Assembly: GCF_017355525.1 (NCBI RefSeq) | Contig: NZ_CP067395.1 | Location: 4,123,001 to 4,187,000 of the forward strand | DNA length: 64,000 nt | Direction: 5' to 3' | Origin: Lysobacter enzymogenes | Lineage (GTDB): Bacteria > Pseudomonadota > Gammaproteobacteria > Xanthomonadales > Xanthomonadaceae | In this document: positions 23,371 through 31,492 of the stretch, piece after piece | Layout of the letters: the number at the start of each line of letters is the position of its first letter | Numbering within the stretch: the first letter of the stretch is position 1 | Program-made: the position numbers and the translations under genes | Notes under the pieces: model-generated | Told to the model about the DNA's origin: nothing | The model's input: only the letters and a program-made list of their open reading frames with translations | Database searches by the model: none

Positions 23371-24735
23371 ATGAAGATCGGCATCGATTTCGGCACCAGC
23401 TATTCCGCCGCCGCCGCCGTCATCGACGGTCAGGTCCGCACCGTGCGTTTCGGCGAGGAACGCCAGTTCCGCACCACGGTGTATTTCCCCGAGGCCGTGC
23501 CCGACCCGGACAAGTTCGAACTCGACGACGCGATGGAGGCCGAGGTCGACTCGATCGTGCGCAGCGCGCGCGCCGAGCAGAGCCGCAACCCCGGCCAGGC
23601 CCGGCGCAGCGACCTCGAACTGCGCCGCGATGCGGTGCGCGCGGTGCGCCGGCAGTGGCTGGAGCGGCAGGTGCGCGAGGCGCGCGCCTCGGCCGCGTCG
23701 CTGCAGAACGCGGTGTACGGCGAGGAAGCGGTCGAGGCCTATCTGGCCGAGGGCTTCGGCAATCTGGTGCAGTCGCCCAAGTCGATGCTCGGCTACCAAC
23801 TGGCGCCGCACGTGCGTCAGACCATCGTCGGCATCGCCGGCTACATCCTCGAACACATCCGCCTGAGCGCCAGCCAGCAGTTCGGCGCCAACGTGCGCGC
23901 GGCGGTGCTCGGCCGGCCGGTGCAGTTCCGCAGCTCGATGGGCGCGGCCGGCGGCGACCAGGCCCTGGAGATCCTGCGCGAAGCCGCGCTCGGCGCGGGC
24001 TTCGACGAAGTCGATTTCCTCGAAGAACCGGTCGCTGCGGCGCTCGGCCACCACGCCCAGAGCCCGCAACGCCACCGCGCGCTGGTGGTCGACATCGGCG
24101 GCGGCACCAGCGACATCACCCTGGCCGAAGTCGGCGGCGCGCAGCCGCCGCAGGTGCTGGGTTCGTGGGGCATCGCCCGCGGCGGCGTCGATGTCGATCT
24201 GGCGCTGAGCCTGTCGCGCTTCATGCCGCTGTTCGGCAAGGGCGCCACGCGCGTGCCGGCGCACCATTTCGTCGAAGCCGCGACCGTGCACGACGTAATC
24301 CGCCAGCGCGATTTCCAGCGCCGCGACGCCTACCGCGAAGTCGACGAACCGTTCGGTTCGCGCCTGATCGCGCTGCAGGACACCGGCAACACCACCCGCC
24401 TGAGCCGCGCGGTGGAAGCGGCCAAGATCGAACTGAGCTCGCGCGAACGCAACCGCGCCGAGCTCGACTACATCGAGGCCGGGCTGGCCCAGGAAGTGCT
24501 CGCGCCCGACCTCGGCATGGCCGCCGAGGGTTTCCTCGGTTTCTTGACCGAACTGTTGAACGACGTCGCCGCGCAGATCGGCGAGCCGCCGCAGGTGGTG
24601 TTCCTGACCGGCGGCATGTCGCGCGCGCCGTACGTGCGCGAGGCGGCGCAGCGGTGTTTCCCGGAGGCGCAGCTGGTGGCCGGCGATGCGTCGCTGGGGG
24701 TGGTGTCGGGGTTGGCGTTCGCGGCGTTGGGCTGA
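23371..24735 (+). CDS. yegD: YegD-like Hsp70-family protein
   Basis: 454 residues with an actin/Hsp70 ATPase fold. The phosphate-1 motif is IGIDFGTSYSAAA at the N-terminus, phosphate-2 is VVDIGGGTSDIT, and the adenosine motif is VFLTGGMSRAPYV. The substrate-binding domain of DnaK is absent, as in the YegD family. The insertion around residues 60-110 (RSARAEQSRNPGQARRSD, charged) is also YegD-like. The function of YegD is not established; a chaperone-related role is assumed. The ATG at 23371 places the first beta strand at residue 2. The gene is divergent from the mrfAB pair. Confidence 0.88.
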   Translation: MKIGIDFGTSYSAAAAVIDGQVRTVRFGEERQFRTTVYFPEAVPDPDKFELDDAMEAEVDSIVRSARAEQSRNPGQARRSDLELRRDAVRAVRRQWLERQVREARASAASLQNAVYGEEAVEAYLAEGFGNLVQSPKSMLGYQLAPHVRQTIVGIAGYILEHIRLSASQQFGANVRAAVLGRPVQFRSSMGAAGGDQALEILREAALGAGFDEVDFLEEPVAAALGHHAQSPQRHRALVVDIGGGTSDITLAEVGGAQPPQVLGSWGIARGGVDVDLALSLSRFMPLFGKGATRVPAHHFVEAATVHDVIRQRDFQRRDAYREVDEPFGSRLIALQDTGNTTRLSRAVEAAKIELSSRERNRAELDYIEAGLAQEVLAPDLGMAAEGFLGFLTELLNDVAAQIGEPPQVVFLTGGMSRAPYVREAAQRCFPEAQLVAGDASLGVVSGLAFAALG

Positions 24736-24843
24736 AGACCGCGATTGAGGCCCGGATTCGCGCCGTTCCGGGTTGACAGGCCCGGGCCTTTCCCCCTCAA
24801 ATTCGGCCGTTCGCTGCTTCGGCCGTCGGGATTTGGGGGATCT

Positions 24844-25542
24844 ATGGCAAGGAAGTCTTCGCCCGCGCTGGTGAGCGAGTATCTCGAGCGCCTGTCGGGC
24901 GAAATGTTCGAGCCCGCGTACCGCACCGAACTGTCCGACCTGATCCGCGGCAAGGCCGGCATCTACGCGCTCTACAAAGGCGAACGGCTGTACTACGTCG
25001 GGCTCGCGCGCAATCTCGAAAAACGCGTCGGCGATCACCTCAAAGACCAGCATGCGGGCAAGTGGGACTCGTTCAGCGTCTACCTGATCAGCGCCAGCGA
25101 ACACATCAAGTCGCTGGAGTCGCTGCTGCTGCGGGTCTTGTTCCCGAAGGGCAACCAGGTCAGCGGCAAGCTGGTCGGCGCGGTCGACAAGAAGAACCTG
25201 CTGCTCAAGGCGATGAAGGAGACCGACTCGGCCCGGCGCGCCCGTCTCGTCGGCGCGCATCGCCCGGCTCCGACGGTGCGCAAAAAAGCCGCGACCGGCC
25301 GCGGCGCGGTCGCCTTGGCCGGCGTGGTCAAACGCGCATTGCCGTTGCTGCGCGAGTACGGCGGCGAAGTCCATCGCGCGTCGCTGCGCAGCGACGGCTA
25401 CATTCATTACAAGGGACAAAAGTACCGTTCGCCGTCGGCTGCGGCAGGGCAGATCTGTCCGGGCGCCGTCAACGGTTGGTACTTCTGGTATTACGAAGCC
25501 TCCAAGGGCGATTGGGTGCCTTTGGACCGGTTGCGCAAGTAG
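24844..25542 (+). CDS. GIY-YIG nuclease with RAMA-like C-terminal domain
   Basis: 232 residues, start 24844 with gggggatct upstream. The nuclease domain shows GIY (39-41), YVG (51-53), R61 and H65 in the ARNLEKRVGDHL helix, and E92 as the likely metal ligand in SLESLLLRVLF. After a basic linker (about 125-160, with RKKAATGRG) comes a domain with GGEVHRASLRSDGYIHYKG, then KYRSPSAAA and NGWYFWYY. That pattern resembles RAMA domains found with restriction-modification enzymes. No methyltransferase is adjacent. Catalytic residues look complete; the biological role is open. Confidence 0.8.
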   Translation: MARKSSPALVSEYLERLSGEMFEPAYRTELSDLIRGKAGIYALYKGERLYYVGLARNLEKRVGDHLKDQHAGKWDSFSVYLISASEHIKSLESLLLRVLFPKGNQVSGKLVGAVDKKNLLLKAMKETDSARRARLVGAHRPAPTVRKKAATGRGAVALAGVVKRALPLLREYGGEVHRASLRSDGYIHYKGQKYRSPSAAAGQICPGAVNGWYFWYYEASKGDWVPLDRLRK

Positions 25543-25573
25543 CGCGCCCGAAGCCGCTGCGGAGTCCCGCCCG

Positions 25574-26215
25574 ATGACCGAACGTCCGTACTCGCCCTCG
25601 TGCGAACGCAACCGCGACCCGATCCTCGCCGTGCTGCGCGAACATTTCGCCGACCGCCGCGAGGTGCTGGAAATCGGCAGCGGCACCGGCCAGCACGCGG
25701 TGCATTTCGCCGCGGCGATGCCGTGGTTGCGCTGGCAATGCTCCGACGGCGCCGCCTATTTGCCGGGGATCCGCTTGTGGCTGGCCGAAGCGGCTTTGGC
25801 CAATACACCGCCGCCGTTGGAACTCCAGGCCATCGTTGAGCCCGCGCCCGGTTTCGCGCCGCCGCCGCCGTTGCCGCGCGGCGGCGATGGCGTAGCGCGC
25901 GGCTTCGACGCGGTCTTCAGTGCAAACACCCTGCACATCATGGGCTGGCCGCAGGTCGAGGCGTTCTTCGCCGGCCTGGCGACGGTGCTCGCCGACGACG
26001 CCTGCGTCGTCGTGTACGGGCCGTTCAACTACGCCGGCGCCTATACCAGCGACAGCAATCGCGATTTCGACGGCTGGCTCAAGGCGCGCGATCCGGCCTC
26101 GGCGATCCGCGATTTCGAGGCGGTCGATGCGCTGGCCGCGGCGATCGGGCTGCGTCTGCGCGCGGACATCGCGATGCCGGCCAACAACCGCTGCCTGGTC
26201 TGGCGCCGCGGCTGA
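25574..26215 (+). CDS. DUF938 SAM-dependent methyltransferase-like protein
   Basis: 213 residues. The N-terminus RPYSPSCERNRDPIL and the SAM motif VLEIGSGTGQHAVHFA are hallmarks of the DUF938 family. The later FDAVFSANTLHIMGW and YGPFNYAGAYTSDSNRDFD blocks match as well. A Pro-rich insertion of about 15 residues (PGFAPPPPLPRGG) interrupts the domain and is probably a surface loop. The substrate of the family is unknown. It follows the GIY-YIG gene by 31 bases and may be co-transcribed with it. Confidence 0.88.
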   Translation: MTERPYSPSCERNRDPILAVLREHFADRREVLEIGSGTGQHAVHFAAAMPWLRWQCSDGAAYLPGIRLWLAEAALANTPPPLELQAIVEPAPGFAPPPPLPRGGDGVARGFDAVFSANTLHIMGWPQVEAFFAGLATVLADDACVVVYGPFNYAGAYTSDSNRDFDGWLKARDPASAIRDFEAVDALAAAIGLRLRADIAMPANNRCLVWRRG

Positions 26216-26294
26216 GCGCTGCGGCCGCGCGGCGCTTGACGGCGGCCGCCGCGGCGCCCGCACAATGCGTTTCCGCTCCGATCCGGATTCCGCC

Positions 26295-27695
26295 ATGCGC
26301 GCAACGCTGCCGTCTTCGCTGTTGTGCGTACTGGCGCTGGCCGTGGCCGGCTGCCAACAGGCGACGCCGCCCGCTCCCGCCGCGAAACCCGAAGCGACGC
26401 CGGCCGCGGCAACGCCGCAGTGGCGCGTCTCCGACTGGCCACTGCCGGTCGCCGCCGCCGCCGCGCAGCCGGACCTGATCGCCGCGCCGGACGGCGGCTG
26501 GTTGCTGTCGTGGATCGAACCCGGCGAACACGGCGGGCATGCGTTGAAGTTCGCGCGCGCCGGCCGCGACGGTCGCTGGGACGCGCCGCGCCGCATCGCC
26601 GCGGGCCGCGACTGGTTCGTCAACTGGGCCGACACGCCGCATATCGCCGCGAGCGCCGACGGCGCGCTGTGGGCGCACTGGCTGCAGAAGTCGGCGCCGG
26701 CGACCTATGCCTACGACGTGGTGCTGACCCGCTCCGGCGACGGCGGCGCCACCTGGTCGAAGCCGCTGAAGGTCAACGACGACGGCACCGCGACCGAGCA
26801 CGGCTTCGTCTCGCTGTGGCCCGACGGCGCCGACGGCCTCGGCGTGGCCTGGCTCGACGGCCGCCACACCGGCGCGGCCGCGGGCGAGGGCGGCCACGCC
26901 GGCCACCGCGGCGCGATGAGCCTGCGCGCGGCGCGCTTCGACGCGAAGCTGGCGCGCTCGCTCGACCACGAAATCGATGCGATGACCTGCGACTGCTGCC
27001 AGACCGACGCGGCGCCGACCGCGCGCGGCCCGTTGCTGGTCTATCGCGACCGCGATGCGCAGGAGATCCGCGACATCGCCGCGACCCGCCGCGACGGCGA
27101 GGCCTGGAGCGAGCCGCGCCACGTCAACGCCGACCGCTGGACCATGCCGGCCTGCCCGGTCAACGGCCCGTCGGTGGCCGCGCGCGGCGAGGCGGCGCTG
27201 GTGGCGTGGTACACCGCCGCGGGCGGCGAGTCCAAGGTGCAGGCGGCGCGCAGCGACGACGCCGGCACGAGTTTCGGCGCGCCCTTGCTGCTCGACCGCG
27301 GCGAGCCGGTGCAGGGCCGGGTCGAGGCCGCGCTCGGCGCGGACGCGGCCTGGGTGCTGTGGCTGCGCGAGGACAAGCAGGGACAGACCCTGTGGCTGGC
27401 GCGGCTGGCGCCGGATCTGTCGCGCGAACTGCAACGCATCGAAGTGGCGCGGGTGCCGGGGCGCGGCCGCGGCACCGGCTTCGCCCAGCTCGCGCTCGGC
27501 GACGGCGTCGCTTATGTGGTGTGGACCGAACTGGTCGACGGCGCCGCGCGGCTGCGCGGGGCGCGGGTGCAGGCCGAGGCCGGCTCCGCGCCGGACGCGC
27601 GGCCTCAGCCCGAGGCGACGGTTTCCAGCAGCGGCGAATCGAACATCGCCGCCGGCGACACCACCGTTTCGCCGAGCGGCACGCGCGCGCCGTAG
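26295..27695 (+). CDS. Sialidase-like (BNR/Asp-box) lipoprotein
   Basis: 466 residues. The lipobox is VAGC (C20), followed by a Pro/Ala linker. A beta-propeller-like body follows, with an Asp-box SGDGGATWSKP and another degenerate one at SDDAGTSFGAP. CDCCQTDAAPT is a distinctive cysteine cluster that could bind metal or form disulfides. Sialidase catalytic arginines cannot be confirmed, so a non-enzymatic exo-alpha-sialidase-like fold is safer. The last 30 or so residues lie over the 3' end of the opposite-strand gene (91-base convergent overlap), which makes the tail suspect. Confidence 0.78.
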   Translation: MRATLPSSLLCVLALAVAGCQQATPPAPAAKPEATPAAATPQWRVSDWPLPVAAAAAQPDLIAAPDGGWLLSWIEPGEHGGHALKFARAGRDGRWDAPRRIAAGRDWFVNWADTPHIAASADGALWAHWLQKSAPATYAYDVVLTRSGDGGATWSKPLKVNDDGTATEHGFVSLWPDGADGLGVAWLDGRHTGAAAGEGGHAGHRGAMSLRAARFDAKLARSLDHEIDAMTCDCCQTDAAPTARGPLLVYRDRDAQEIRDIAATRRDGEAWSEPRHVNADRWTMPACPVNGPSVAARGEAALVAWYTAAGGESKVQAARSDDAGTSFGAPLLLDRGEPVQGRVEAALGADAAWVLWLREDKQGQTLWLARLAPDLSRELQRIEVARVPGRGRGTGFAQLALGDGVAYVVWTELVDGAARLRGARVQAEAGSAPDARPQPEATVSSSGESNIAAGDTTVSPSGTRAP

Positions 27696-28231
27696 CGTTC
27701 GCGCAGCTTGGCCTTCACTGCCGGGTCGTCGAGCCTGAACTCGCCCAGGCGCTGCAGCTTGCCGATGCGAACGCCCATCGCGCGGTCGAACAATTTGTAG
27801 GCCAGCTCGCTGCAATACAGCCGGTCGTCGGACCAGCCGAAAGCGAGGTCGTAATGCTTGCCGCGCATCCGCTCGGCCTGCGCCAGCAAGCGCTGGGCCT
27901 GCGCCGCATCCGGCGGCTGGCGCAAGCGCTTGAGCACGTAATGCCGGCCCTGGCCGCGCGCGATCCATGCGTCCAGCGGGGTGTAGCGCGCCGGTTCGAC
28001 CGCTTCGAACACATACGGCTTGCCGTCGCGATGCAGCACCACGCCCATGTGGCTGTAACGCGAACCGGTCGCGCTCTGGACCGCCAGGCTCTGCGCCGAA
28101 CGCGAGGCGTGGAAGATCAGGTCGCCGTCGCGCACCGGCGGCGGCGCGGCGCGCGCGCAGGCCGCGCCCAGCGTCAGCGTGGCGGCCAGCGCGCAGGCGA
28201 AAACGGCGCGCAGCGCGGCCGCGCGGCTCAT
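27605..28231 (-). CDS. YiiX/YebB-like permuted NlpC/P60 hydrolase
   Basis: 208 residues with an N-terminal signal peptide (the sequence LGAAC at 21-25 could also act as a lipobox). The permuted papain-like core shows H61 in YSHMGVV and C140 in YCSELAYK, the expected catalytic pair of the YiiX-like family. These enzymes are thought to cleave amide bonds, possibly in lipids or peptidoglycan. The start codon ATG at 28231 has no strong ribosome site. Its 3' end overlaps the sialidase-like gene on the other strand. Confidence 0.85.
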   Translation of the reverse strand: MSRAAALRAVFACALAATLTLGAACARAAPPPVRDGDLIFHASRSAQSLAVQSATGSRYSHMGVVLHRDGKPYVFEAVEPARYTPLDAWIARGQGRHYVLKRLRQPPDAAQAQRLLAQAERMRGKHYDLAFGWSDDRLYCSELAYKLFDRAMGVRIGKLQRLGEFRLDDPAVKAKLRERYGARVPLGETVVSPAAMFDSPLLETVASG

Positions 28232-28269
28232 CGGGAGTGGCTCATTCGAGGCAGCTCATCGGGCGCCGC

Positions 28270-28812
28270 TCATGCCGGCGCGCCGGCCGCTTCGGCGCGC
28301 TTGGCCGCGACCGTGGCGAACAGCCGCACGTCGCGGTTCTCGGTGCCGTGCCGGATCGTGCCCTCCTCGCGCATGCCGAGCCGTTCCAGCACCTTGATCG
28401 ACGCCGCATTGCCCGGGCTGACGATCGCCAGCACCCGCGCCAACGCCAGCGCCTCGCGTGCGTAGCGCAGCACCGCCTCGCCGGCCTCGACCGCATAACC
28501 GCGCTGCCAGTGGCGTTGCAGGAAGGCGTAGCCCAGGTCCGGCGCGGGCAGGGTGTCGCGGCACAGCAGGCCGCTGATGCCGATCGGCTCGCCGCTGTCG
28601 CGCAGCTCGACCCGCCACAGGCCGTAGCCGTGGCGCGCGTAGCTTGCGGCGGGGCCGTCCTGGATGTAGCGCAGCGCGCCGTCGAGGTCGCGCACGCCGC
28701 GGTCGCCGATGCCGCCGAGGAAGCCGGGTTCGTTGAGCAGTTCGAGAATGAAGCCGGCGTCGCCGGCGGCGAGCTCGCGCAGGGTCAGGCGTTCGGTCTG
28801 GATCGTCGGCAT
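28270..28812 (-). CDS. GNAT-family N-acetyltransferase (RimJ/RimL-like)
   Basis: 180 residues. The start TERLTLRELAAGDAGFILELLNEPGFL is the classic RimJ/L-type entry (key pattern TERLxLRxL). The acetyl-CoA region shows LGYAFLQRHWQRGYAVEAGEA, with RGYAVEA replacing the usual R/Q-x-x-G-x-A, and SPGNAASIKVLERLGM at the end. The substrate is unknown; related proteins modify small molecules or protein N-termini. The start is 28812. It sits 38 bases upstream of the YiiX-like gene on the same strand. Confidence 0.9.
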   Translation of the reverse strand: MPTIQTERLTLRELAAGDAGFILELLNEPGFLGGIGDRGVRDLDGALRYIQDGPAASYARHGYGLWRVELRDSGEPIGISGLLCRDTLPAPDLGYAFLQRHWQRGYAVEAGEAVLRYAREALALARVLAIVSPGNAASIKVLERLGMREEGTIRHGTENRDVRLFATVAAKRAEAAGAPA

Positions 28813-28935
28813 GGGCGGCGGCGCGCGCGGGTCGGTCGGGCAACGATACGACAGTGGCGCGCTTCGGTGAGGCCTCGATGAAGCCGGCGCGACGGCGGCT
28901 ACACTGGCCGGCCACGCACCGCCGCCTTCGCCGCC

Positions 28936-29769
28936 ATGACCGAGCCGTCCCGCCTGCACGAAATCCACCCCATCGCCGACGACAAGCGCCGCGCCGTGCT
29001 CGACGCGCTGGCCGCGATCGAGCGCGAGCACGACGTGCGCGTGGTCTACGCCTGCGAATCCGGCAGCCGCGGTTGGGGCTTTTCCTCGCCCGACAGCGAC
29101 TACGACGCGCGCTTCGTCTACGTGCACCGGCAGCCGTGGTACCTCAGCGTCAACGAGCGCACCGGCCCGGGCGAGCCGCAGCGCGACGTGATCGAGCTGC
29201 CGATCGAGTCGGACCTGGACGTGGCCGGCTGGGACCTGCGCAAGGCGCTGCGGCTGGTGTCCAAGTCCAACCCGACCCTGCTGGAGTGGCTGCGCTCGCC
29301 GATCGTGTACCGCCAGGACGAGGCGATGGCCGCCGAGCTGCACCGGCTGGCCGAGCGCTTCTATTCGCCGATCGCGGCCTGGCACCACTACCTGAGCCTG
29401 GCGCGCGGCACCTTCCGCTCGCACCTGGGCGGCGACAGCATCCGCACCAAGAAATACCTGTACGTGCTGCGGCCGGTGCTGGCCTGCCAGTGGATCGAAC
29501 GCGAGGACAGCGCGCCGCCGATGGCGTTCGAACTGCTGCTGGAGCGGCTGCTGCCGGACGGCCCGGTGCGCGCGGCGATCGACGAGCTGCTGGTGCGCAA
29601 GCGCCGCAGCGCCGAAGTCGAAGCCGGGCCGCGGGTGCCGGCGCTGAGCGATTTCCTCGCCGCCGAGCTGGAGCGGATGCAGGCGCAGCCGCCGCAGCTG
29701 AGGCCGGGCCAGGGGCGCGGCGATGAGCTGGACGAGTTCTTCCGCGCTTCGCTGCGGCAGGAGTGGTGA
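28936..29769 (+). CDS. YcgL-like nucleotidyltransferase domain protein (COG3541 type)
   Basis: 277 residues. The nucleotidyltransferase signature GSRGWGFSSPDSDYDARFVYV (key G-S-R-G...D-S-D-Y-D, around 43-56) supplies the GS and the two metal-binding Asp. The rest, including RDVIELPIESDLDVAGWDLRKAL, SNPTLLEWL and IRTKKYLYVLRP, matches this family of predicted nucleotidyltransferases. The target is not known. It resembles the MNT-type toxin-antitoxin enzymes in core motif, but no HEPN partner gene lies next to it. A long inverted repeat begins 4 bases after its stop. Confidence 0.87.
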   Translation: MTEPSRLHEIHPIADDKRRAVLDALAAIEREHDVRVVYACESGSRGWGFSSPDSDYDARFVYVHRQPWYLSVNERTGPGEPQRDVIELPIESDLDVAGWDLRKALRLVSKSNPTLLEWLRSPIVYRQDEAMAAELHRLAERFYSPIAAWHHYLSLARGTFRSHLGGDSIRTKKYLYVLRPVLACQWIEREDSAPPMAFELLLERLLPDGPVRAAIDELLVRKRRSAEVEAGPRVPALSDFLAAELERMQAQPPQLRPGQGRGDELDEFFRASLRQEW

Positions 29770-29772
29770 CCC

Positions 29773-29873
29773 CCTGTAGGAGCGGCGCGAGCCGCGACCG
29801 CGACAACGCAACTGCGGCGAAACTTGCGGCGTAGTTGCGTTGTCGCGGTCGCGGCTCGCGCCGCTCTTACAGG
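29773..29873. repeat. Family C long inverted repeat (TGTAGGAGCGGCGCGAGCC type)
   Basis: A 41-base left arm (29773-29813, beginning cctgtaggagcggcgcgagc) pairs with the right arm at 29833-29873 with one mismatch, around a 19-base loop. It lies between the convergent ends of the nucleotidyltransferase and tdk, so its transcript would form a very stable hairpin for both genes. Other copies are at 39864 and 56783. Confidence 0.93.
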
Positions 29874-29885
29874 AAGCAGCGAGGC

Positions 29886-30512
29886 TCAGTTCGACAACGG
29901 CAACGGCGGCTGCAACGGCTCGATCGTGCCTTCCCCGCGCATCACCTTCTTGTATTCCTTGCGCGACACCGAGATGTAGCGTTCGTTGCCGCCGATCTCG
30001 ACCTGCGGCCCGTCGTGCACCGCGCGCCCGGCTTCGTCCACGCGCAGGGTCATGGTCGCCTTCTTGCCGCTGTGGCAGATGGTCTTGATCTCGCTGAGCT
30101 CGTCGGCCCAGGCCAGCAGGTACTGGCTGCCTTCGAACAGTTCGCCGCGGAAATCGGTGCGCAGGCCGTAGCACAGCACCGGGATGCGCAGGTCGTCGAC
30201 CACTTCGCTGAGCTGCCAGACCTGCGAGCGGCTGAGGAACTGGGCCTCGTCGACCAGCACGCAATGCAGCGCGCCGTGCGCGGCGATGTCGGCGCGGATC
30301 AGCGCTTCCAGGTCCTGGTCGCGGTCGAAGGCCTGGCCTTCGGCGCGCAGGCCGATGCGCGAGGCGACCACGCCGGTGCCGGCGCGGTGGTCCAGGCGCG
30401 GGGTCAGGATCGCGGTGCGCATGCCGCGTTCGCGGTAGTTGTGCGCCGACTGCAGCAGGGTCGTGGTCTTGCCGGCGTTCATCGCCGAATAATAGAAATA
30501 GAGCTTGGCCAT
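29886..30512 (-). CDS. tdk: Thymidine kinase (type II)
   Basis: Phosphorylates thymidine to dTMP in nucleotide salvage. 208 residues. Walker A is [11 protein letters not shown] near the N-terminus, the catalytic VDEAQFLSR is central, and the lid and base-binding region [15 protein letters not shown] is near the end. In well-known members four Cys/His ligands hold a structural zinc. Here the first pair reads TICHSGKK (one Cys, second replaced by Ser), and the second pair reads SVSRKEY (both replaced). Three of the four zinc ligands therefore appear lost, while the kinase motifs are intact. Confidence 0.96.
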   Translation of the reverse strand: MAKLYFYYSAMNAGKTTTLLQSAHNYRERGMRTAILTPRLDHRAGTGVVASRIGLRAEGQAFDRDQDLEALIRADIAAHGALHCVLVDEAQFLSRSQVWQLSEVVDDLRIPVLCYGLRTDFRGELFEGSQYLLAWADELSEIKTICHSGKKATMTLRVDEAGRAVHDGPQVEIGGNERYISVSRKEYKKVMRGEGTIEPLQPPLPLSN

Positions 30513-30609
30513 GCCGCCAGTGTAGGGCGAGCGGCGCCGCCGCTACAGACTTGACGCCGGCCGGCGCGCGCGTCGCGCGCGCGCCGGCGCGATGCTCACG
30601 GGGTACCGC

Positions 30610-31371
30610 TTACGGCGTGCCGTTCAGGCTTTGCGGAACGCCGACCTCGACGTTGCCGCCGCTCTGCCAGACCGCGTCCTCGACCGCCCAGTAGCGGTGC
30701 GCGTCGAGCCGCCAGTCGGCGTACATCGGGCGCAGGTCGAGCGAATCGCCGCCGTCGAACAGCGAGGCGCCGCCCATCGACGCGGCCACTTGCACGCGGT
30801 CGGTGGCGGCGCCGGTGCGGCTGCCGGTGGCCTGGCTGCGCGCCCGCGCCAGCGCGCGCTCGAAGCGCGGCTTGGCCGCCTCGTCGCCGAACTCCGCGTA
30901 CAGGGCGCGGCCCTCGCGCAGCGCGCGCTCGCGTTCGGCCTCGCTGAGTTCCAACCACATCTTCTCGCGCAGCAGCAGGAACTGCGGGTAGCGGCGCTCG
31001 GCGGCGAGGTCGGCCCAGGCGTAGGCCAGGGCGCGGTCGGCGGGCTGGCCCAGGCCGTGCCACAGGATCAGGCTCAGGCGGTGCTGCGAATACTTGTCGG
31101 CGTAGCGCGCGGCGCGGCGGAACTGCTCGGCGGCGCTGCGCCAGTCGCCCTTGCCGGCGGCTTCGGCGCCGTACAGGCGGTACAGCTCGTTGGGATGGGT
31201 CGCGGCGATGCGGCGGCGGGTTTCGAACTCGCGCAGCGTGGTCCGGTCGGTCTCGGCCACGGCCTGTTGTTGCGGCGTCGGCGCAGGCGGCGCTGCGACG
31301 GGCGGCGCCGCCGACGCGGCGGCCGGCGCCAGCGCGGCGAACACGAAAAACAGCGCGAAACCTCGGGGCAT
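30610..31371 (-). CDS. Exported SEL1/TPR-like repeat protein
   Basis: 253 residues with a signal peptide cleaved after about residue 21 (AAASA) and a Pro/Ala linker. The region LYRLYGAEAAGKGDWRSAAEQFRRAARYADKYSQHRLSLILWHGLG (key words AAxxGDWxxAxxxFRRAARYAD, then WHGLGQP) has SEL1-like helix-turn-helix pairs; a second unit is ADRALAYAWADLAAERRY. The C-terminal part LFDGGDSLDLRPMYADWRLDAHRYW has no assigned domain. It is probably a periplasmic scaffold, with partners unknown. It faces rep across a 121-base divergent spacer. Confidence 0.78.
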   Translation of the reverse strand: MPRGFALFFVFAALAPAAASAAPPVAAPPAPTPQQQAVAETDRTTLREFETRRRIAATHPNELYRLYGAEAAGKGDWRSAAEQFRRAARYADKYSQHRLSLILWHGLGQPADRALAYAWADLAAERRYPQFLLLREKMWLELSEAERERALREGRALYAEFGDEAAKPRFERALARARSQATGSRTGAATDRVQVAASMGGASLFDGGDSLDLRPMYADWRLDAHRYWAVEDAVWQSGGNVEVGVPQSLNGTP

Positions 31372-31492
31372 GGCCGGCTCCGGCGGCCCGGCGGCGGGTC
31401 CGCAGGCGTCCAGCCTACTCCAGCCGCGCCGCCGCCGGCACGGCGGTTAGACTATCGGGTCGGTCCGGCCCCCGCCGGCGATCTGGCGTCCC

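Noticed and set aside
20256-24776. Plus-strand frame of about 1506 codons over the mrfAB-like genes
   Set aside because: Low-complexity Arg/Ala/Val sequence, no ribosome site, and it runs across two clearly coding genes and a repeat.
24844-25542. Complete restriction-modification locus
   Set aside because: Only the nuclease-like gene is found. No methyltransferase, specificity or modification-enzyme gene lies within 5 kb.
26295-27695. Active sialidase
   Set aside because: Asp-boxes are present but catalytic arginine and tyrosine residues cannot be placed, so only a sialidase-like fold is claimed.
28936-29769. MNT-HEPN toxin-antitoxin pair
   Set aside because: The nucleotidyltransferase is a 277-residue COG3541-type protein and no HEPN-like gene flanks it.
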